Below are positions 15,913-26,062 of a stretch of 64,000 nt of DNA, in pieces. A program made the position numbers and the translations under genes. Origin of the DNA: Cellulomonadaceae bacterium (lineage in GTDB: Bacteria > Actinomycetota > Actinomycetes > Actinomycetales > Cellulomonadaceae); assembly GCA_031256435.1 (NCBI GenBank), contig JAIRQO010000043.1, positions 1 through 64,000 of the forward strand. Direction: 5' to 3'. Under the pieces are notes generated by a model. The model saw only the letters and a program-made list of their open reading frames with translations. It was not told where the DNA came from and made no database searches. Within the stretch, counting starts at the first letter, position 1, and every line of letters starts with the position of its first letter.

Positions 15913-18900
15913 ATGTCTGACGCAACTCCCGTTTCATACGATCTCACTGAAACAACGGTGCACACCCTCGCCACGGACGGAAGTGCCATGCTCACCCCGG
16001 GGACGGAGGCTGCCGCCAGTGAGGCCGCAGCGAGCGAATCGGCCGCAGCGTCCGAGGCGAAGGCTGCTGCTGCCAGCGAGGCTGCCGCGAAGGCGGAAGC
16101 CAAGGCCGCTGCTGCGAGTGAGGCGGCTGCTAAGTCTGAGGCGAAGGCGAGTGAGGCGGCTGCTAAGTCCGAGGCGAAGGCGAGTGAGGCGGCTGCTAAG
16201 TCTGAAGCGAAGGCTAGCGAGGCTGCTGCGGCCAGTGAAGCCGCCGCTGCCAGTGAGGCTGCCGCGAGTGAATCAGCAGCCAAATCAGAAGCCGCTGACG
16301 CAAAGGCCAGCGAAAACGCTGCTGCATCCGAGGCTGCCGCTGCTAGTGAGGCTGCTGCTGCCAGTGAAGCCGCCGCCCAATCGGAAGCCGCTGCTAGTGA
16401 GGCCGCTGCTAGTGACTCTGAGGCCGCTCCGGCATCCGAGTCAGAAAGTGACTCCACCTCGGAGTCCGATTCTGCTACCGAATCCGACTCCACCAGTGAA
16501 TCGGATTCTGAGTCCGATTCAAGTTCGGAATCCGAATCAGATTCATCATCTGAAAGTGATTCAGACTCTGAAAGCGACTCCGAGTCTGATTCCGTGACGG
16601 AATCCGATTCTACTTCTGAGTCCGACTCAACCTCGGAATCTGACAGCACCACAACCAGTGAGTCCGCATCGTCGTCGGAAAGCGCCTCCACCTCCGCGAA
16701 GGCTACCGCTGCACACGTGACGTCTGAGGCAATCAAGGGAACCAGCGTAGCCATCCCGGACACTGACGCGAACACGCCCAACTACAACGGCTCGCTGTCG
16801 AACGCCAATGGCATGGGTCAAGGCGGTGGCAACGATGCGACGCTGAGTTCCGATGGCGCAGGACAAGCGAACTATGGCGGAACGCAATACATCACGGACA
16901 ACGATGGCAACCAGTACACGGCAAATACCGCGATCACCACCAAAGATGGCAACATTACTGAGGAGAACTTCCTCTCTGTCCTCGCCGCCATGCACATCAC
17001 CATTAACGGTGTGGAAGCCCACTTTGTGGCACATCCCATGGTCATCAACGGCGTTGTGTACGCCGGGTACATGACAACTGACGATGGTGCAATCATTGCC
17101 GTGCGGGCTATCCCTGAGGGCGGCACATCGGTCTACAACCTGAACTCATTGTTCTACTTCTGGTACGGCAATGGGGAGGACACCCCCAGTGACATGATCT
17201 CTGACTCTGAATCGGAGAGCCTCTCTCAGAGCGAATCCGAAAACCCATCGGAGTCCGAATCCGAGTCCATCACTGAGTCCGATACCACCTCCGAATCGGC
17301 CTCCACCAGCGAATCTGAGAGTGAATCGACTTCCACTTCTACTTCGACGAGTGAGTCTGAGTCAGAATCTGAATCCACGTCGGAATCCACTTCTGAGTCC
17401 GAGTCTGAATCTACGTCCACTTCGACCTCTGAATCGGAATCCGAGTCAACGTCTACCTCTGAGTCTGAGTCCGAATCGACCTCAACTTCGACGAGTGAGT
17501 CTGAGTCTGAGAGCACCAGCACTTCAACTTCCGAATCTGAATCTGAAAGCGAATCAACCTCCACGTCTGAGTCGGAATCTGAGTCAACGTCTCCCTCTGA
17601 GTCTGAGTCCGAATCCACCTCAACTTCGACGAGTGAATCTGAATCAGAATCTGAGTCCGCGAGCACGTCCACCTCTGAGTCAGAGTCCGAGTCCACCTCG
17701 ACATCGACCTCTGAATCTGAGTCTGAGAGTGAATCTACCTCGGAGTCAACAAGCGAGTCTGAGTCAGAATCCACTTCCGAATCGGAGTCTGAGAGCACAA
17801 GTACATCCACTTCTGAATCGGAATCCGAATCGACCTCAACGTCTACGAGTGAATCTGAGTCAGAGAGTGAATCTACCTCGGAGTCGAACTCTGAGTCAGA
17901 GTCCGAGTCCGAATCCACCTCAACTTCGACAAGTGAATCGGAGAGTGAGTCCACGTCGGAGTCTACCTCTGAGTCTGAGTCCGAAAGCACCAGCACCTCA
18001 ATGAGTGAGTCTGAGTCCGAATCGACTTCTACGTCGACGAGTGAGTCCGAATCGGAGAGCGAGTCCACCTCCACTTCGACGAGTGAATCTGAGTCAGAGA
18101 GTGAATCTACCTCGGAGTCAACTTCTGAATCCGAAAGCGAGAGCACAAGTACCTCAACCTCGGAATCCGAGTCCGAGAGCGAATCCACTTCAGAGTCCAC
18201 CAGCGAGTCTGAGTCGGAGAGTACATCTACCTCTGAATCCGAATCCGAAAGCGAATCCACATCGGAGTCAACTTCAGAGTCCGAATCCGAGAGCACCAGT
18301 ACCTCAACCTCCGAATCGGAATCAGAGAGCACGAGCACATCTACCTCTGAGTCCGAATCGGAGTCCACCTCCACGTCGACGAGCGAATCTGAATCGGAAT
18401 CCGAGTCCGAGTCAACCTCGACGTCTACCTCTGAATCCGAGTCCGAATCAGAATCGACTTCAACGTCTACGAGTGAATCTGAGTCAGAGAGTGAATCTAC
18501 CTCGGAGTCAACAAGCGAGTCTGAGTCCGAATCGACTTCAACTTCGTCGAGTGAGTCTGAGTCCGAGTCTGAGAGTACTAGCACTTCGACCTCTGAATCA
18601 GAATCAGAGTCTGAGTCAACGTCTACCTCCGAATCTGAGTCCGAAAGTACGTCTACCTCAGAATCCGAATCTGAGAGTGAATCTACTTCGGAGTCAACTT
18701 CGGAATCTGAGTCTGAGAGCACCAGCACTTCGACCTCTGAATCGGAATCCGAATCGACCTCAACGTCTACGAGTGAATCTGAATCTGAGAGTGAGTCCAC
18801 GTCGGAGTCAACCTCTGAATCTGAATCTGAGAGTGAGTCAACCTCAACCAGCGAGTCTGAGTCCGAATCGACTTCCACATCGACGAGTGAATCCGAATCG

Positions 18901-21165
18901 GAGAGTGAGTCCACCTCCACTTCTGAATCCGAGTCAGAGTCCACCTCGACTTCTACTTCAGAGTCCGAGTCTGAGAGTGAGTCAACCTCAACCAGCGAGT
19001 CTGAGTCTGAGTCTGAGAGCACCAGTACCTCGACGTCCGAGTCTGAATCCGAGTCTGAATCAACCTCTGAGTCAGAGTCGGAATCCGAGTCAACGTCTAC
19101 CTCTGAGTCTGAGTCCGAGTCCACTTCGGAGTCAACCTCTGAATCTGAGTCAGAATCCACTTCCGAATCGGAGAGCGAGTCAACCTCGACAAGTGAGTCC
19201 GAATCAGAGTCGACTTCGGATTCGGTGAGCGAATCAGAGTCTGAGTCAGCTTCAACATCTGAGTCCGAGAGTGAGTCTACGTCGGAGTCCACATCAACTT
19301 CAACGAGCGAGTCCGAGAGCACGAGTACCTCTTCCTCCGAATCCGAGTCCGAGAGCACGAGCACCTCAACCTCCGAATCAGAATCGGAGAGTGAGTCAAC
19401 CTCGACGAGTGAATCTGAGTCAGAGAGTGAATCTACCTCGGAGTCAACTTCTGAATCCGAAAGCGAGAGCACAAGTACCTCAACCTCGGAATCCGAGTCC
19501 GAGAGTGAATCAACCTCGACGAGCGAATCCGAGTCTGAGAGTGAATCTACCTCGGAGTCAACAAGCGAGTCTGAGTCGGAGAGTACATCTACCTCTGAAT
19601 CCGAAAGTGAGTCCACCTCCACTTCGACGAGTGAATCTGAATCAACGTCCGAGTCCACCTCCGAATCAGAGTCTGAAAGCACTAGTACTTCAACATCTGA
19701 GTCTGAATCTGAGAGTGAATCTACTTCGGAGTCAACCTCTGATTCTGAGTCTGAGTCCACGAGCACGTCCACCTCTGAGTCCGAGAGCGAATCCACTTCG
19801 GAGTCCACCTCCGAGTCCGAGTCGGAGAGCACCAGCACTTCGACCTCTGAATCGGAATCCGAGTCAACGTCTACCTCTGAGTCTGAGTCCGAGAGCGAAA
19901 GCACCAGTACATCAACATCCGAGTCTGAGTCAGAATCCACTTCGACAAGTGAGTCCGAGTCTGAATCTACGTCCACTTCGACGAGCGAATCAGAATCAGA
20001 ATCAGAGTCCACTTCTGAATCCGTCAGTGAGTCGGAATCGGAGTCGACTTCTGAATCCGAATCAGAGTCTGAAAGCACGAGCACTTCAACCTCCGAGTCT
20101 GAGTCTGAGAGCACTTCGGAATCCGTGAGCGAGTCCGAGAGCGAGTCCACCTCAACATCAGAATCTGAATCGGAGAGCACAAGTACCTCCACATCTGAAT
20201 CAGAGTCTGAGAGCGAATCAACCTCGACCAGCGAGTCTGAGTCCACTTCGACGAGTGAATCTGAATCTGAGTCTCATTCGACGTCGGAATCCGAGTCTGA
20301 GAGCACTAGTACTTCTACCTCTGAGTCTGAGAGTGAATCGACTTCTACATCGACGAGCGAGTCTGAGTCTGAAAGCACGAGCACTTCAACCTCCGAATCG
20401 GAGAGCGAGAGCACAAGTACATCCACTTCTGAATCGGAATCCGAGTCAACGTCTACCTCTGAGTCTGAGTCCGAATCGACCTCTACTTCGACGAGTGAGT
20501 CGGAGAGCGAGTCAGAGTCCACGTCGGAATCAACTTCAGAGTCTGAGTCCACTTCTACCTCGACATCCGAATCGGAGTCTGAGTCCACGTCGGAATCAAC
20601 TTCAGAGTCTGAGTCAACCTCAACCAGCGAGTCCGAATCTGAAAGTGAATCGCAAACGCCTCCTGGTCTGGTTCCTGGTACGCCCGCAACACCCGCAACA
20701 CCCGAGACACCGGGCGCTCCAATTGTTGATGGCGGCACTCCGGGAGCTGGCGGCGGTACCCCAGGTGATATCGGCAGTCCGGCCGATCCAGGGGCAGACC
20801 CGGCCCAACCGGCAACCCCAGCCGATCCGGCCACCCCAGCCGACCCCGTCCAATCAGCAGATCCAACCCAACCAACCCAACCCGCAGTCTCTGATTCCGG
20901 CACCACCGGAGGTTCGGAGTCCATCCAGGTCTCTGAATCCACCTCCACCACGGAATCAGAAACCCAGCAGCAGGTCATTTACGATTCCATTTCCACCACG
21001 CAATCCGTCAGTGACTCGGAGAGCTCCATCTCGGATTCCATGTTGGCCAGCATGTCTGCCGCAGAAGCATCCGTGAACAGTGAGCATGCGGCCACGGCGG
21101 ACACTCCGCAATCCAGGATCGGTTCCCTCTTGGCAAGCCTGGGAATCTTTGGAGGCCGCAAGTGA
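15913..21165 (+). CDS. Giant serine-rich repeat protein, presumed accessory Sec substrate
   Basis: The 1750 residues divide as follows: 1-30 unique N-terminus; about 31-175 Ala/Ser/Glu/Lys repeats ([11 protein letters not shown] type); about 176-261 a first Ser-Asp/Glu repeat; about 262-427 a non-repetitive region, a candidate binding domain ([16 protein letters not shown], then [23 protein letters not shown]); about 428-1580 a long SESESTSTS repeat; about 1581-1660 a Pro/Gly/Ala linker; about 1661-1750 a mixed tail. The plan matches streptococcal SRR adhesins (GspB, Fap1, PsrP), which are O-glycosylated by GtfAB and exported by SecA2/SecY2. Unlike those, it has no long signal peptide with a hydrophobic core, and it ends [15 protein letters not shown] without LPXTG or a full membrane segment. 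A TAG in frame two codons before the ATG rules out an upstream start. Confidence 0.85.
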   Translation: MSDATPVSYDLTETTVHTLATDGSAMLTPGTEAAASEAAASESAAASEAKAAAASEAAAKAEAKAAAASEAAAKSEAKASEAAAKSEAKASEAAAKSEAKASEAAAASEAAAASEAAASESAAKSEAADAKASENAAASEAAAASEAAAASEAAAQSEAAASEAAASDSEAAPASESESDSTSESDSATESDSTSESDSESDSSSESESDSSSESDSDSESDSESDSVTESDSTSESDSTSESDSTTTSESASSSESASTSAKATAAHVTSEAIKGTSVAIPDTDANTPNYNGSLSNANGMGQGGGNDATLSSDGAGQANYGGTQYITDNDGNQYTANTAITTKDGNITEENFLSVLAAMHITINGVEAHFVAHPMVINGVVYAGYMTTDDGAIIAVRAIPEGGTSVYNLNSLFYFWYGNGEDTPSDMISDSESESLSQSESENPSESESESITESDTTSESASTSESESESTSTSTSTSESESESESTSESTSESESESTSTSTSESESESTSTSESESESTSTSTSESESESTSTSTSESESESESTSTSESESESTSPSESESESTSTSTSESESESESASTSTSESESESTSTSTSESESESESTSESTSESESESTSESESESTSTSTSESESESTSTSTSESESESESTSESNSESESESESTSTSTSESESESTSESTSESESESTSTSMSESESESTSTSTSESESESESTSTSTSESESESESTSESTSESESESTSTSTSESESESESTSESTSESESESTSTSESESESESTSESTSESESESTSTSTSESESESTSTSTSESESESTSTSTSESESESESESTSTSTSESESESESTSTSTSESESESESTSESTSESESESTSTSSSESESESESTSTSTSESESESESTSTSESESESTSTSESESESESTSESTSESESESTSTSTSESESESTSTSTSESESESESTSESTSESESESESTSTSESESESTSTSTSESESESESTSTSESESESTSTSTSESESESESTSTSESESESESTSTSTSESESESESTSESESESESTSTSESESESTSESTSESESESTSESESESTSTSESESESTSDSVSESESESASTSESESESTSESTSTSTSESESTSTSSSESESESTSTSTSESESESESTSTSESESESESTSESTSESESESTSTSTSESESESESTSTSESESESESTSESTSESESESTSTSESESESTSTSTSESESTSESTSESESESTSTSTSESESESESTSESTSDSESESTSTSTSESESESTSESTSESESESTSTSTSESESESTSTSESESESESTSTSTSESESESTSTSESESESTSTSTSESESESESTSESVSESESESTSESESESESTSTSTSESESESTSESVSESESESTSTSESESESTSTSTSESESESESTSTSESESTSTSESESESHSTSESESESTSTSTSESESESTSTSTSESESESTSTSTSESESESTSTSTSESESESTSTSESESESTSTSTSESESESESTSESTSESESTSTSTSESESESTSESTSESESTSTSESESESESQTPPGLVPGTPATPATPETPGAPIVDGGTPGAGGGTPGDIGSPADPGADPAQPATPADPATPADPVQSADPTQPTQPAVSDSGTTGGSESIQVSESTSTTESETQQQVIYDSISTTQSVSDSESSISDSMLASMSAAEASVNSEHAATADTPQSRIGSLLASLGIFGGRK
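17195..20646 (+). repeat. Long Ser-Glu/Ser-Thr coding repeat of the SRR protein
   Basis: The protein repeat is made of SESES blocks broken by TSTS or TSESTS blocks, but the DNA is diversified. All six serine codons and both Glu codons are used, so long exact DNA repeats are fewer than the protein suggests. The antisense frame is therefore open for about 1000 codons (17226-20246), which is not a gene. Confidence 0.9.
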
Positions 21166-21186
21166 TGATTGAGCGGGGGTTCTAGC

Positions 21187-22458
21187 ATGGCGCACCGCGA
21201 GGAGGCCAAGTACGCCCCCTTAAGAACCAAGATCCTGTGGACGCTTCTGTTCTTGGTGATCTTCGTTGTGGGCCGTAACATTCCGTTGCCGCTCATGCAT
21301 GAAGCGCACGGCACCGCCGGCACCATCGGCGGACTCAGTAGCGTCACAGGCCTGGCCACGGGTGGAAACTTTGATTCCCCCACGCTGTTCTCCCTCGGCC
21401 TTGGTCCATACATGGGCGCCAACATCATGTGGCGCTTCCTCATGATTGGACGCCTGGCCCGCGGTAAGAACATCCCGGAACAAACCGTCAACCTGGTCCG
21501 TTACCTGGTGATGGGAGCGCTCTCGCTCTTCCAAGCCATCAGCCTGTCAGGCAACTTCACCATCACTCCGGTTCACCTTGGCCCGTTCCCCCCCGCAGGG
21601 ACAGCCAGGGTGTTATCCGTGATGATGCTCATGGCTGGGGCGGCATTCCTCACCTGGATTGCCAACCAAAACCAAGATAAGGGACTCGGCGGCGTCACCT
21701 CGTTCATTGTGTACCAGATCATCATCACGGCAATGACCAACTGGCACCCGTTCATGCAACTTGTCCACGAGCCTGGCTCGGGCCACATCCTCATCCCCGT
21801 GGGCCTCGCCTGCCTGGGCGTGATCCTCCTGGGAGTCTTTGCCGGCAACTCGGAACTGCGGCTCAAAGTCAACAAGGTTTCCATTGATAACGGCTTCACC
21901 GGCCAGAGTTACCTTCCCGTGAAACTCAACCCGGCCGGGGCGTCACCCATCATGTACGCCATGACGCTACTCATGGTCCCCGCCAACATCATCCACGCCC
22001 TCGGCATCGTGTTCCCCGGCTTGGAAGCCGGCTCGCAAACTTTCCTTCAGCACTGGGGCCTCACCTCGCCCATCGGGTGGTCCGTGTACTTGGTACTGCT
22101 GTTCGCCATGTCCATCTTCTTTGGCCTGTTCACCGTGAGCCCCAAGCAAATAGGTGACCGCATGCAAGACGGCGGCGAATACTTTGACAACGTGAATCCG
22201 GGCCGCGCCACCAAGAGTTTCCTGCGCAACCGAGTGGTGTTCCTCTCAGGAATCACGGGCATCGGCCTCGTTGTGCTCACCGGCCTCCCCCTGTTCTTCC
22301 TCAGCCATTACCCCACGTATCAATACGAACTCATGGCACCCGGCACATTCATGATCATCATTGCCAATATGTGGATGCTGTACGAGGAGATTGCGGACAC
22401 CAACATCGGGCGCAAATATGACTTCCACCTCATGGCAGCGCAGGAGGTGACCGCATGA
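21187..22458 (+). CDS. secY2: Accessory Sec translocase channel SecY2
   Basis: This 423-residue multi-spanning membrane protein follows the SRR gene by 21 bp. ATG at 21187 has GCGGGGG upstream. Several hydrophobic segments are visible, starting with ILWTLLFLVIFVVG, with SecY-like GPYMGANIMWRFLMI near residue 75 and NPAGASPIMYAMTLLM near 255. It would form the pore for the glycosylated SRR protein together with SecA2 and the Asp proteins. It overlaps asp1 by 4 nt. It is shorter and more divergent than housekeeping SecY, as expected of SecY2. Confidence 0.9.
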   Translation: MAHREEAKYAPLRTKILWTLLFLVIFVVGRNIPLPLMHEAHGTAGTIGGLSSVTGLATGGNFDSPTLFSLGLGPYMGANIMWRFLMIGRLARGKNIPEQTVNLVRYLVMGALSLFQAISLSGNFTITPVHLGPFPPAGTARVLSVMMLMAGAAFLTWIANQNQDKGLGGVTSFIVYQIIITAMTNWHPFMQLVHEPGSGHILIPVGLACLGVILLGVFAGNSELRLKVNKVSIDNGFTGQSYLPVKLNPAGASPIMYAMTLLMVPANIIHALGIVFPGLEAGSQTFLQHWGLTSPIGWSVYLVLLFAMSIFFGLFTVSPKQIGDRMQDGGEYFDNVNPGRATKSFLRNRVVFLSGITGIGLVVLTGLPLFFLSHYPTYQYELMAPGTFMIIIANMWMLYEEIADTNIGRKYDFHLMAAQEVTA

Positions 22459-24023
22459 TTCGCTTTGTCCCCGCGTGGTATCACCCGCAGCGCCCGTGGT
22501 ATTCGCCCGACGGCACGGACATCGGCCAGGAGACCGGCGTTGCCCTCAATGACACTGTCACACAGGTGCGGATTTTTGCGCAAGGTACCGAACCGGCAGG
22601 TTTGGTGGTCCTCAACTATGTTCCGAATTTACGACGATTTCTGCATCGTCACGGCATCGCCGATGTGACGTACTGGTCATTTTTTGATGAGGTTCAGGGC
22701 CTGAGCGATGACGCCACGCAACCCATCAACTTCCTGGCCATGGACTGGCCGGAGAACGCCGGATTCTTCTACAACCCCTTTGCCGTCACCGTAATGGACG
22801 GCGCTGAACTCCATGCCCGCATCTTCATGGCCCCGGACGGAACCCTGGAATCCATCCGCTTCTACGGCAACGGCATGCCGTCACTGGAGCGCATTTACGA
22901 CGACAGAGGATTCCTCTCCTCCGTGCTCATGCATGACAGCGATGGCAAACCACAAACCCAGTACTACTACAACGCCAGTGGTGACGTGGTGGTTTCTGAG
23001 GACGTCAACAGCGGCCACATTGACGTGGTGGACTTCATGTCTGACAAGTTTGACAGTTTCTCCTATGATTCCTGGGGGGATCTCATTGAGGAACTCATGG
23101 GCAAACACCTGGCGTTGCCCAAGAATGCCGAGGACACCATCGTCGTAGCACTGGCAGATCAACACAATGATCTGATTCAGCGGACGCTGGCCAATCAAAC
23201 GCTCGTCCTGGCCCGCTCAGCAAGCCGCGAGTCCACTGCCTCCGATGATCTCATCAACCGCGCGCTGGCCTGTTTCTCCGATGAGGACATGTCTGCCGTG
23301 ACCTCACCCGAGGAGCAAATGCGGTGGATGATGCTGCCCGAACTCTCCATGCGTCCCCTGGACAGGCGGTCCACCTTTGGAGCGAGCGCTAATGAGAGCA
23401 CCGTGACGGTGGGCTTGTTCGCGGACAATATTGGCATTGAACAACTCGATGCGGCCGTGGCAAATATGGCCATGCAGATGGTGGAGGATGACCGAACGCG
23501 CGTGGCGCTCATTACGTTCAAAACCCATGACGTGGAGCATCTTCAGCAAGTCCGTGCCGTCATGGACGGTTATCAGGGGCTTGATCTTGCTGGTCTGTTC
23601 GACGAGGAAACGGCTGAGCTAGCCGCCGATATGGGGCTTGCTCAGGATGTGGAAAACAAGATTTCCTTGGTGACTATTGACCGCGAAGCGGACCTCATGC
23701 GTACGCTGGCCAAAACCCGCCTCCTTGTTGACTTGGGAGAGCACGTGAACCAGCGCTTGGTGACGGAAGCCGTGTGTGCGGGGGTGCCGCAGGTGAACCT
23801 TCATGCACAGGACCTTGCCACGGACAAACTCAACGGTTACGTGATCTCGGACGAATCCCAGATTCCCCAGGCCGTGGATTACTTCCTTGATGGACTGGAA
23901 CACTGGAACCAGTCCCTGGTGCAATGCAATGTGTTGATTGACGTGTTCAGTCCGGAAGAAATTCTGAACCGCTGGGAGTTGGTGAAGGAGGCGATGTCCC
24001 TTGTTGGTACTGCAAACGGGTAG
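22455..24023 (+). CDS. asp1: Accessory Sec protein Asp1
   Basis: The opening IRFVPAWYHPQRPWY, followed by NYVPNLRRFLHRHGI, is characteristic of Asp1. The protein resembles a GT-B glycosyltransferase fold without known activity. In streptococci Asp1, Asp2 and Asp3 form a complex required for SRR export. 522 residues is a normal length. ATG overlaps the secY2 stop. The later part (about 440-510) keeps the GT-B-like LVDLGEHVNQRLVTEAVCAG. Confidence 0.9.
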   Translation: MIRFVPAWYHPQRPWYSPDGTDIGQETGVALNDTVTQVRIFAQGTEPAGLVVLNYVPNLRRFLHRHGIADVTYWSFFDEVQGLSDDATQPINFLAMDWPENAGFFYNPFAVTVMDGAELHARIFMAPDGTLESIRFYGNGMPSLERIYDDRGFLSSVLMHDSDGKPQTQYYYNASGDVVVSEDVNSGHIDVVDFMSDKFDSFSYDSWGDLIEELMGKHLALPKNAEDTIVVALADQHNDLIQRTLANQTLVLARSASRESTASDDLINRALACFSDEDMSAVTSPEEQMRWMMLPELSMRPLDRRSTFGASANESTVTVGLFADNIGIEQLDAAVANMAMQMVEDDRTRVALITFKTHDVEHLQQVRAVMDGYQGLDLAGLFDEETAELAADMGLAQDVENKISLVTIDREADLMRTLAKTRLLVDLGEHVNQRLVTEAVCAGVPQVNLHAQDLATDKLNGYVISDESQIPQAVDYFLDGLEHWNQSLVQCNVLIDVFSPEEILNRWELVKEAMSLVGTANG

Positions 24024-25617
24024 CGACGATTGGTCTCGGCAATGCCAGTTACCAGATGACGTTCAGTGGCAGTTTGTTGACATCAACCAACCGGTGGAGG
24101 ACCCCTTCATCGCCTTGGGGCGAGTCAATGTCACGGTGATTGATGGCACCTGTCCGGATGACATCCTGGAAGCGATTGCGCCTCACATCACCCCGCACAC
24201 CCTCCTGGTCACCGAGTGGACGCGTCCGCGCGGCGGTTCCGTGGCGGCTGATGTCTACGCGCGCAAGGTGGCGCACCGGGTGGACGGAAGCAACCGCCAG
24301 GAACTCATCGCCACTATTGCGGGTTCCTATTACGTGCGCCAGTTTGGTCAGAAACTCGCCGTGAACTCCATTCTGGTACCACCCGGTTGGACCACAGAGC
24401 CCACGTTTGTGGGCGCCACCGGCGTGACACTTGAGGTCAACAGCCCAGAATCTCGGCAAGCCGTGGCCTGGAGAGAATCCATCAAGTACGAGGCCGAGCG
24501 GGACATGGACCTATGGCTGGAGTACACCACGGAAGGTGACGTGGAGGTGGTGCTGACCGTTCAGCACACCAAGGCGGGGACGTCAGATGTGATCCTCAGT
24601 CACACCTCTCACCCACTCAAGGACGTCACCGAGCCGATCCTCTTTTCCTCGGACAACAACGGGTATTTGTCCTGCTCCTTGGAACTCCAAGGGTCCGGGT
24701 CCATCACCGTGGGACCGCTGCATTACCGGCACTCGCGCGGGAAAGCCGGATACTTCTTCCCAGGCGGCCAGCGCTTGGTGGATTCCAACCGGGAAGAGAT
24801 TTTCCACTACTTCCATCCGGGGAACCTCAAACCGCCCCTGACCGTGTATTTTGCTGGATATCGTCCCGCTGAGGGCTTTGAAGGCAACCACATGATGGAA
24901 GGGTTGGGGCAACCGTTCCTCCTCTTTACTGATCCGCGCTTGGACGGTGGCCGGTTCTATCTGGGCAGCCAGGAACTGGAGGACGGTATCCGCAGGGTGA
25001 TCCGTGACCGCTTGGAGTCACTCGGATTCACCGAACGGGACCTCATCGTGTCGGGGCTGTCCATGGGCGCGTTCGGCGCCCTGTATTACGGTTCCCAGTT
25101 TGATTCGCATGCCATCATCGTCGGGAAACCGATCATTGACCTGCCGTACGTAGCCCGGCAGACGCGCCTGACCCGTCCCGAGGATTTCCTGACCGTGCTG
25201 GACATGGTGAACTTCTGGAAACAGCAAACGGATGGCCAGGACACCACACCGGAGGGTTTCACCGAGGGGCTCATTTCCCGCTGGAAAGGGGACATTCCGG
25301 GGAAGAATGGCCTGGACAACACCAAGATGCTGTTGGCCTATATGATGCACGACGATTATGACAACGAGGCCTACCAGACGCTGCTCACCTCTCAGTCTGG
25401 CAAGCCTACGGAGATCATTGCGCGCGGCTATCAGGGCCGCCACAATGATGATTCGCCGTCCATTGTCACGTGGTTTATTAACCAGTATCGACGAGTGTTG
25501 GGAGAGTACCAAGCCGCACATCCTCAGCCCGTTGAATCAGAGCCCGTTGCATCAGTGCCACGCGAATCTCAGCCTGATGATGCGCAGAATACCCGTGAGG
25601 CGGTGACCAGTGAGTAA
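24001..25617 (+). CDS. asp2: Accessory Sec protein Asp2 (O-acetyltransferase-like hydrolase fold)
   Basis: The 538-residue protein carries the alpha/beta-hydrolase nucleophile motif SGLSMGAFGALYYG (Ser354). In the GspB system the matching serine of Asp2 is needed to O-acetylate GlcNAc on the adhesin. The start is probably TTG at 24001, inside asp1 (23-nt overlap). An N-terminal region of about 270 residues precedes the hydrolase domain. Its coupling to asp1 and asp3 (8-nt overlap) fits one complex. Confidence 0.88.
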   Translation: MLVLQTGSDDWSRQCQLPDDVQWQFVDINQPVEDPFIALGRVNVTVIDGTCPDDILEAIAPHITPHTLLVTEWTRPRGGSVAADVYARKVAHRVDGSNRQELIATIAGSYYVRQFGQKLAVNSILVPPGWTTEPTFVGATGVTLEVNSPESRQAVAWRESIKYEAERDMDLWLEYTTEGDVEVVLTVQHTKAGTSDVILSHTSHPLKDVTEPILFSSDNNGYLSCSLELQGSGSITVGPLHYRHSRGKAGYFFPGGQRLVDSNREEIFHYFHPGNLKPPLTVYFAGYRPAEGFEGNHMMEGLGQPFLLFTDPRLDGGRFYLGSQELEDGIRRVIRDRLESLGFTERDLIVSGLSMGAFGALYYGSQFDSHAIIVGKPIIDLPYVARQTRLTRPEDFLTVLDMVNFWKQQTDGQDTTPEGFTEGLISRWKGDIPGKNGLDNTKMLLAYMMHDDYDNEAYQTLLTSQSGKPTEIIARGYQGRHNDDSPSIVTWFINQYRRVLGEYQAAHPQPVESEPVASVPRESQPDDAQNTREAVTSE

Positions 25618-26062
25618 CGCCAAGCTTCAACGCCTCGCCACGATTCAGTGGGGATTGGTCAACAGCGCGCCCGGCCTGTTCGGCACCCACCTCACCTACC
25701 ATCCCAACGGCTCCGTCAACCTCGTCAATCCGCTGATGCCCAGTGCCTTGATTATTCAACGATGGGGCTCCTCGGCCAACTACCAGTCCGAGCGCCAAAC
25801 GCCAGCACTTCCGTTGTTGCATGGGGGCAGGACGTATTGCCTGAAGCCGGACATGACCACCTCGCCAGACAATACGGCGTTCTTCACCGTGCAGTTCCGT
25901 GATCGGTTTGATGATCTCATTAGCGAGCAGTTCTTGTACCCGCCGGAGTTCCAGTTCACGTTGCCAGCCGAAGGTCAGAACTACTCCATTGCGCTGATGA
26001 GCGCCGGGTGTGATGAGATCACCTTCTCCTCCTTTGACCTGTGCGAGGTGAATGATGGCTGA
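25610..26062 (+). CDS. asp3: Accessory Sec protein Asp3
   Basis: This 150-residue protein has the Asp3 pattern: IQWGLVNSAPGLFGTHLTYH, then LMPSALIIQRWGSSANYQSE and LPLLHGGRTYCLKPDM. Asp3 has a carbohydrate-binding-module-like beta fold and binds the SRR protein within the Asp1-3 complex. It overlaps asp2 by 8 nt and secA2 by 11 nt. Confidence 0.88.
   Translation: MSNAKLQRLATIQWGLVNSAPGLFGTHLTYHPNGSVNLVNPLMPSALIIQRWGSSANYQSERQTPALPLLHGGRTYCLKPDMTTSPDNTAFFTVQFRDRFDDLISEQFLYPPEFQFTLPAEGQNYSIALMSAGCDEITFSSFDLCEVNDG

Noticed and set aside
17226..20246. 1006-codon open frame antisense to the SRR repeat ([11 protein letters not shown] pattern)
   Set aside because: It is the mirror of the SES/STS codon pattern; serine and glutamate codons give no antisense stops. 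No start region, ribosome-binding site or homology.
17321..21076. Arg/Pro/Leu/Asn-rich frames in the second plus-strand frame of the SRR gene
   Set aside because: Frame-shifted readings of the same repeat; low-complexity composition unlike real proteins.
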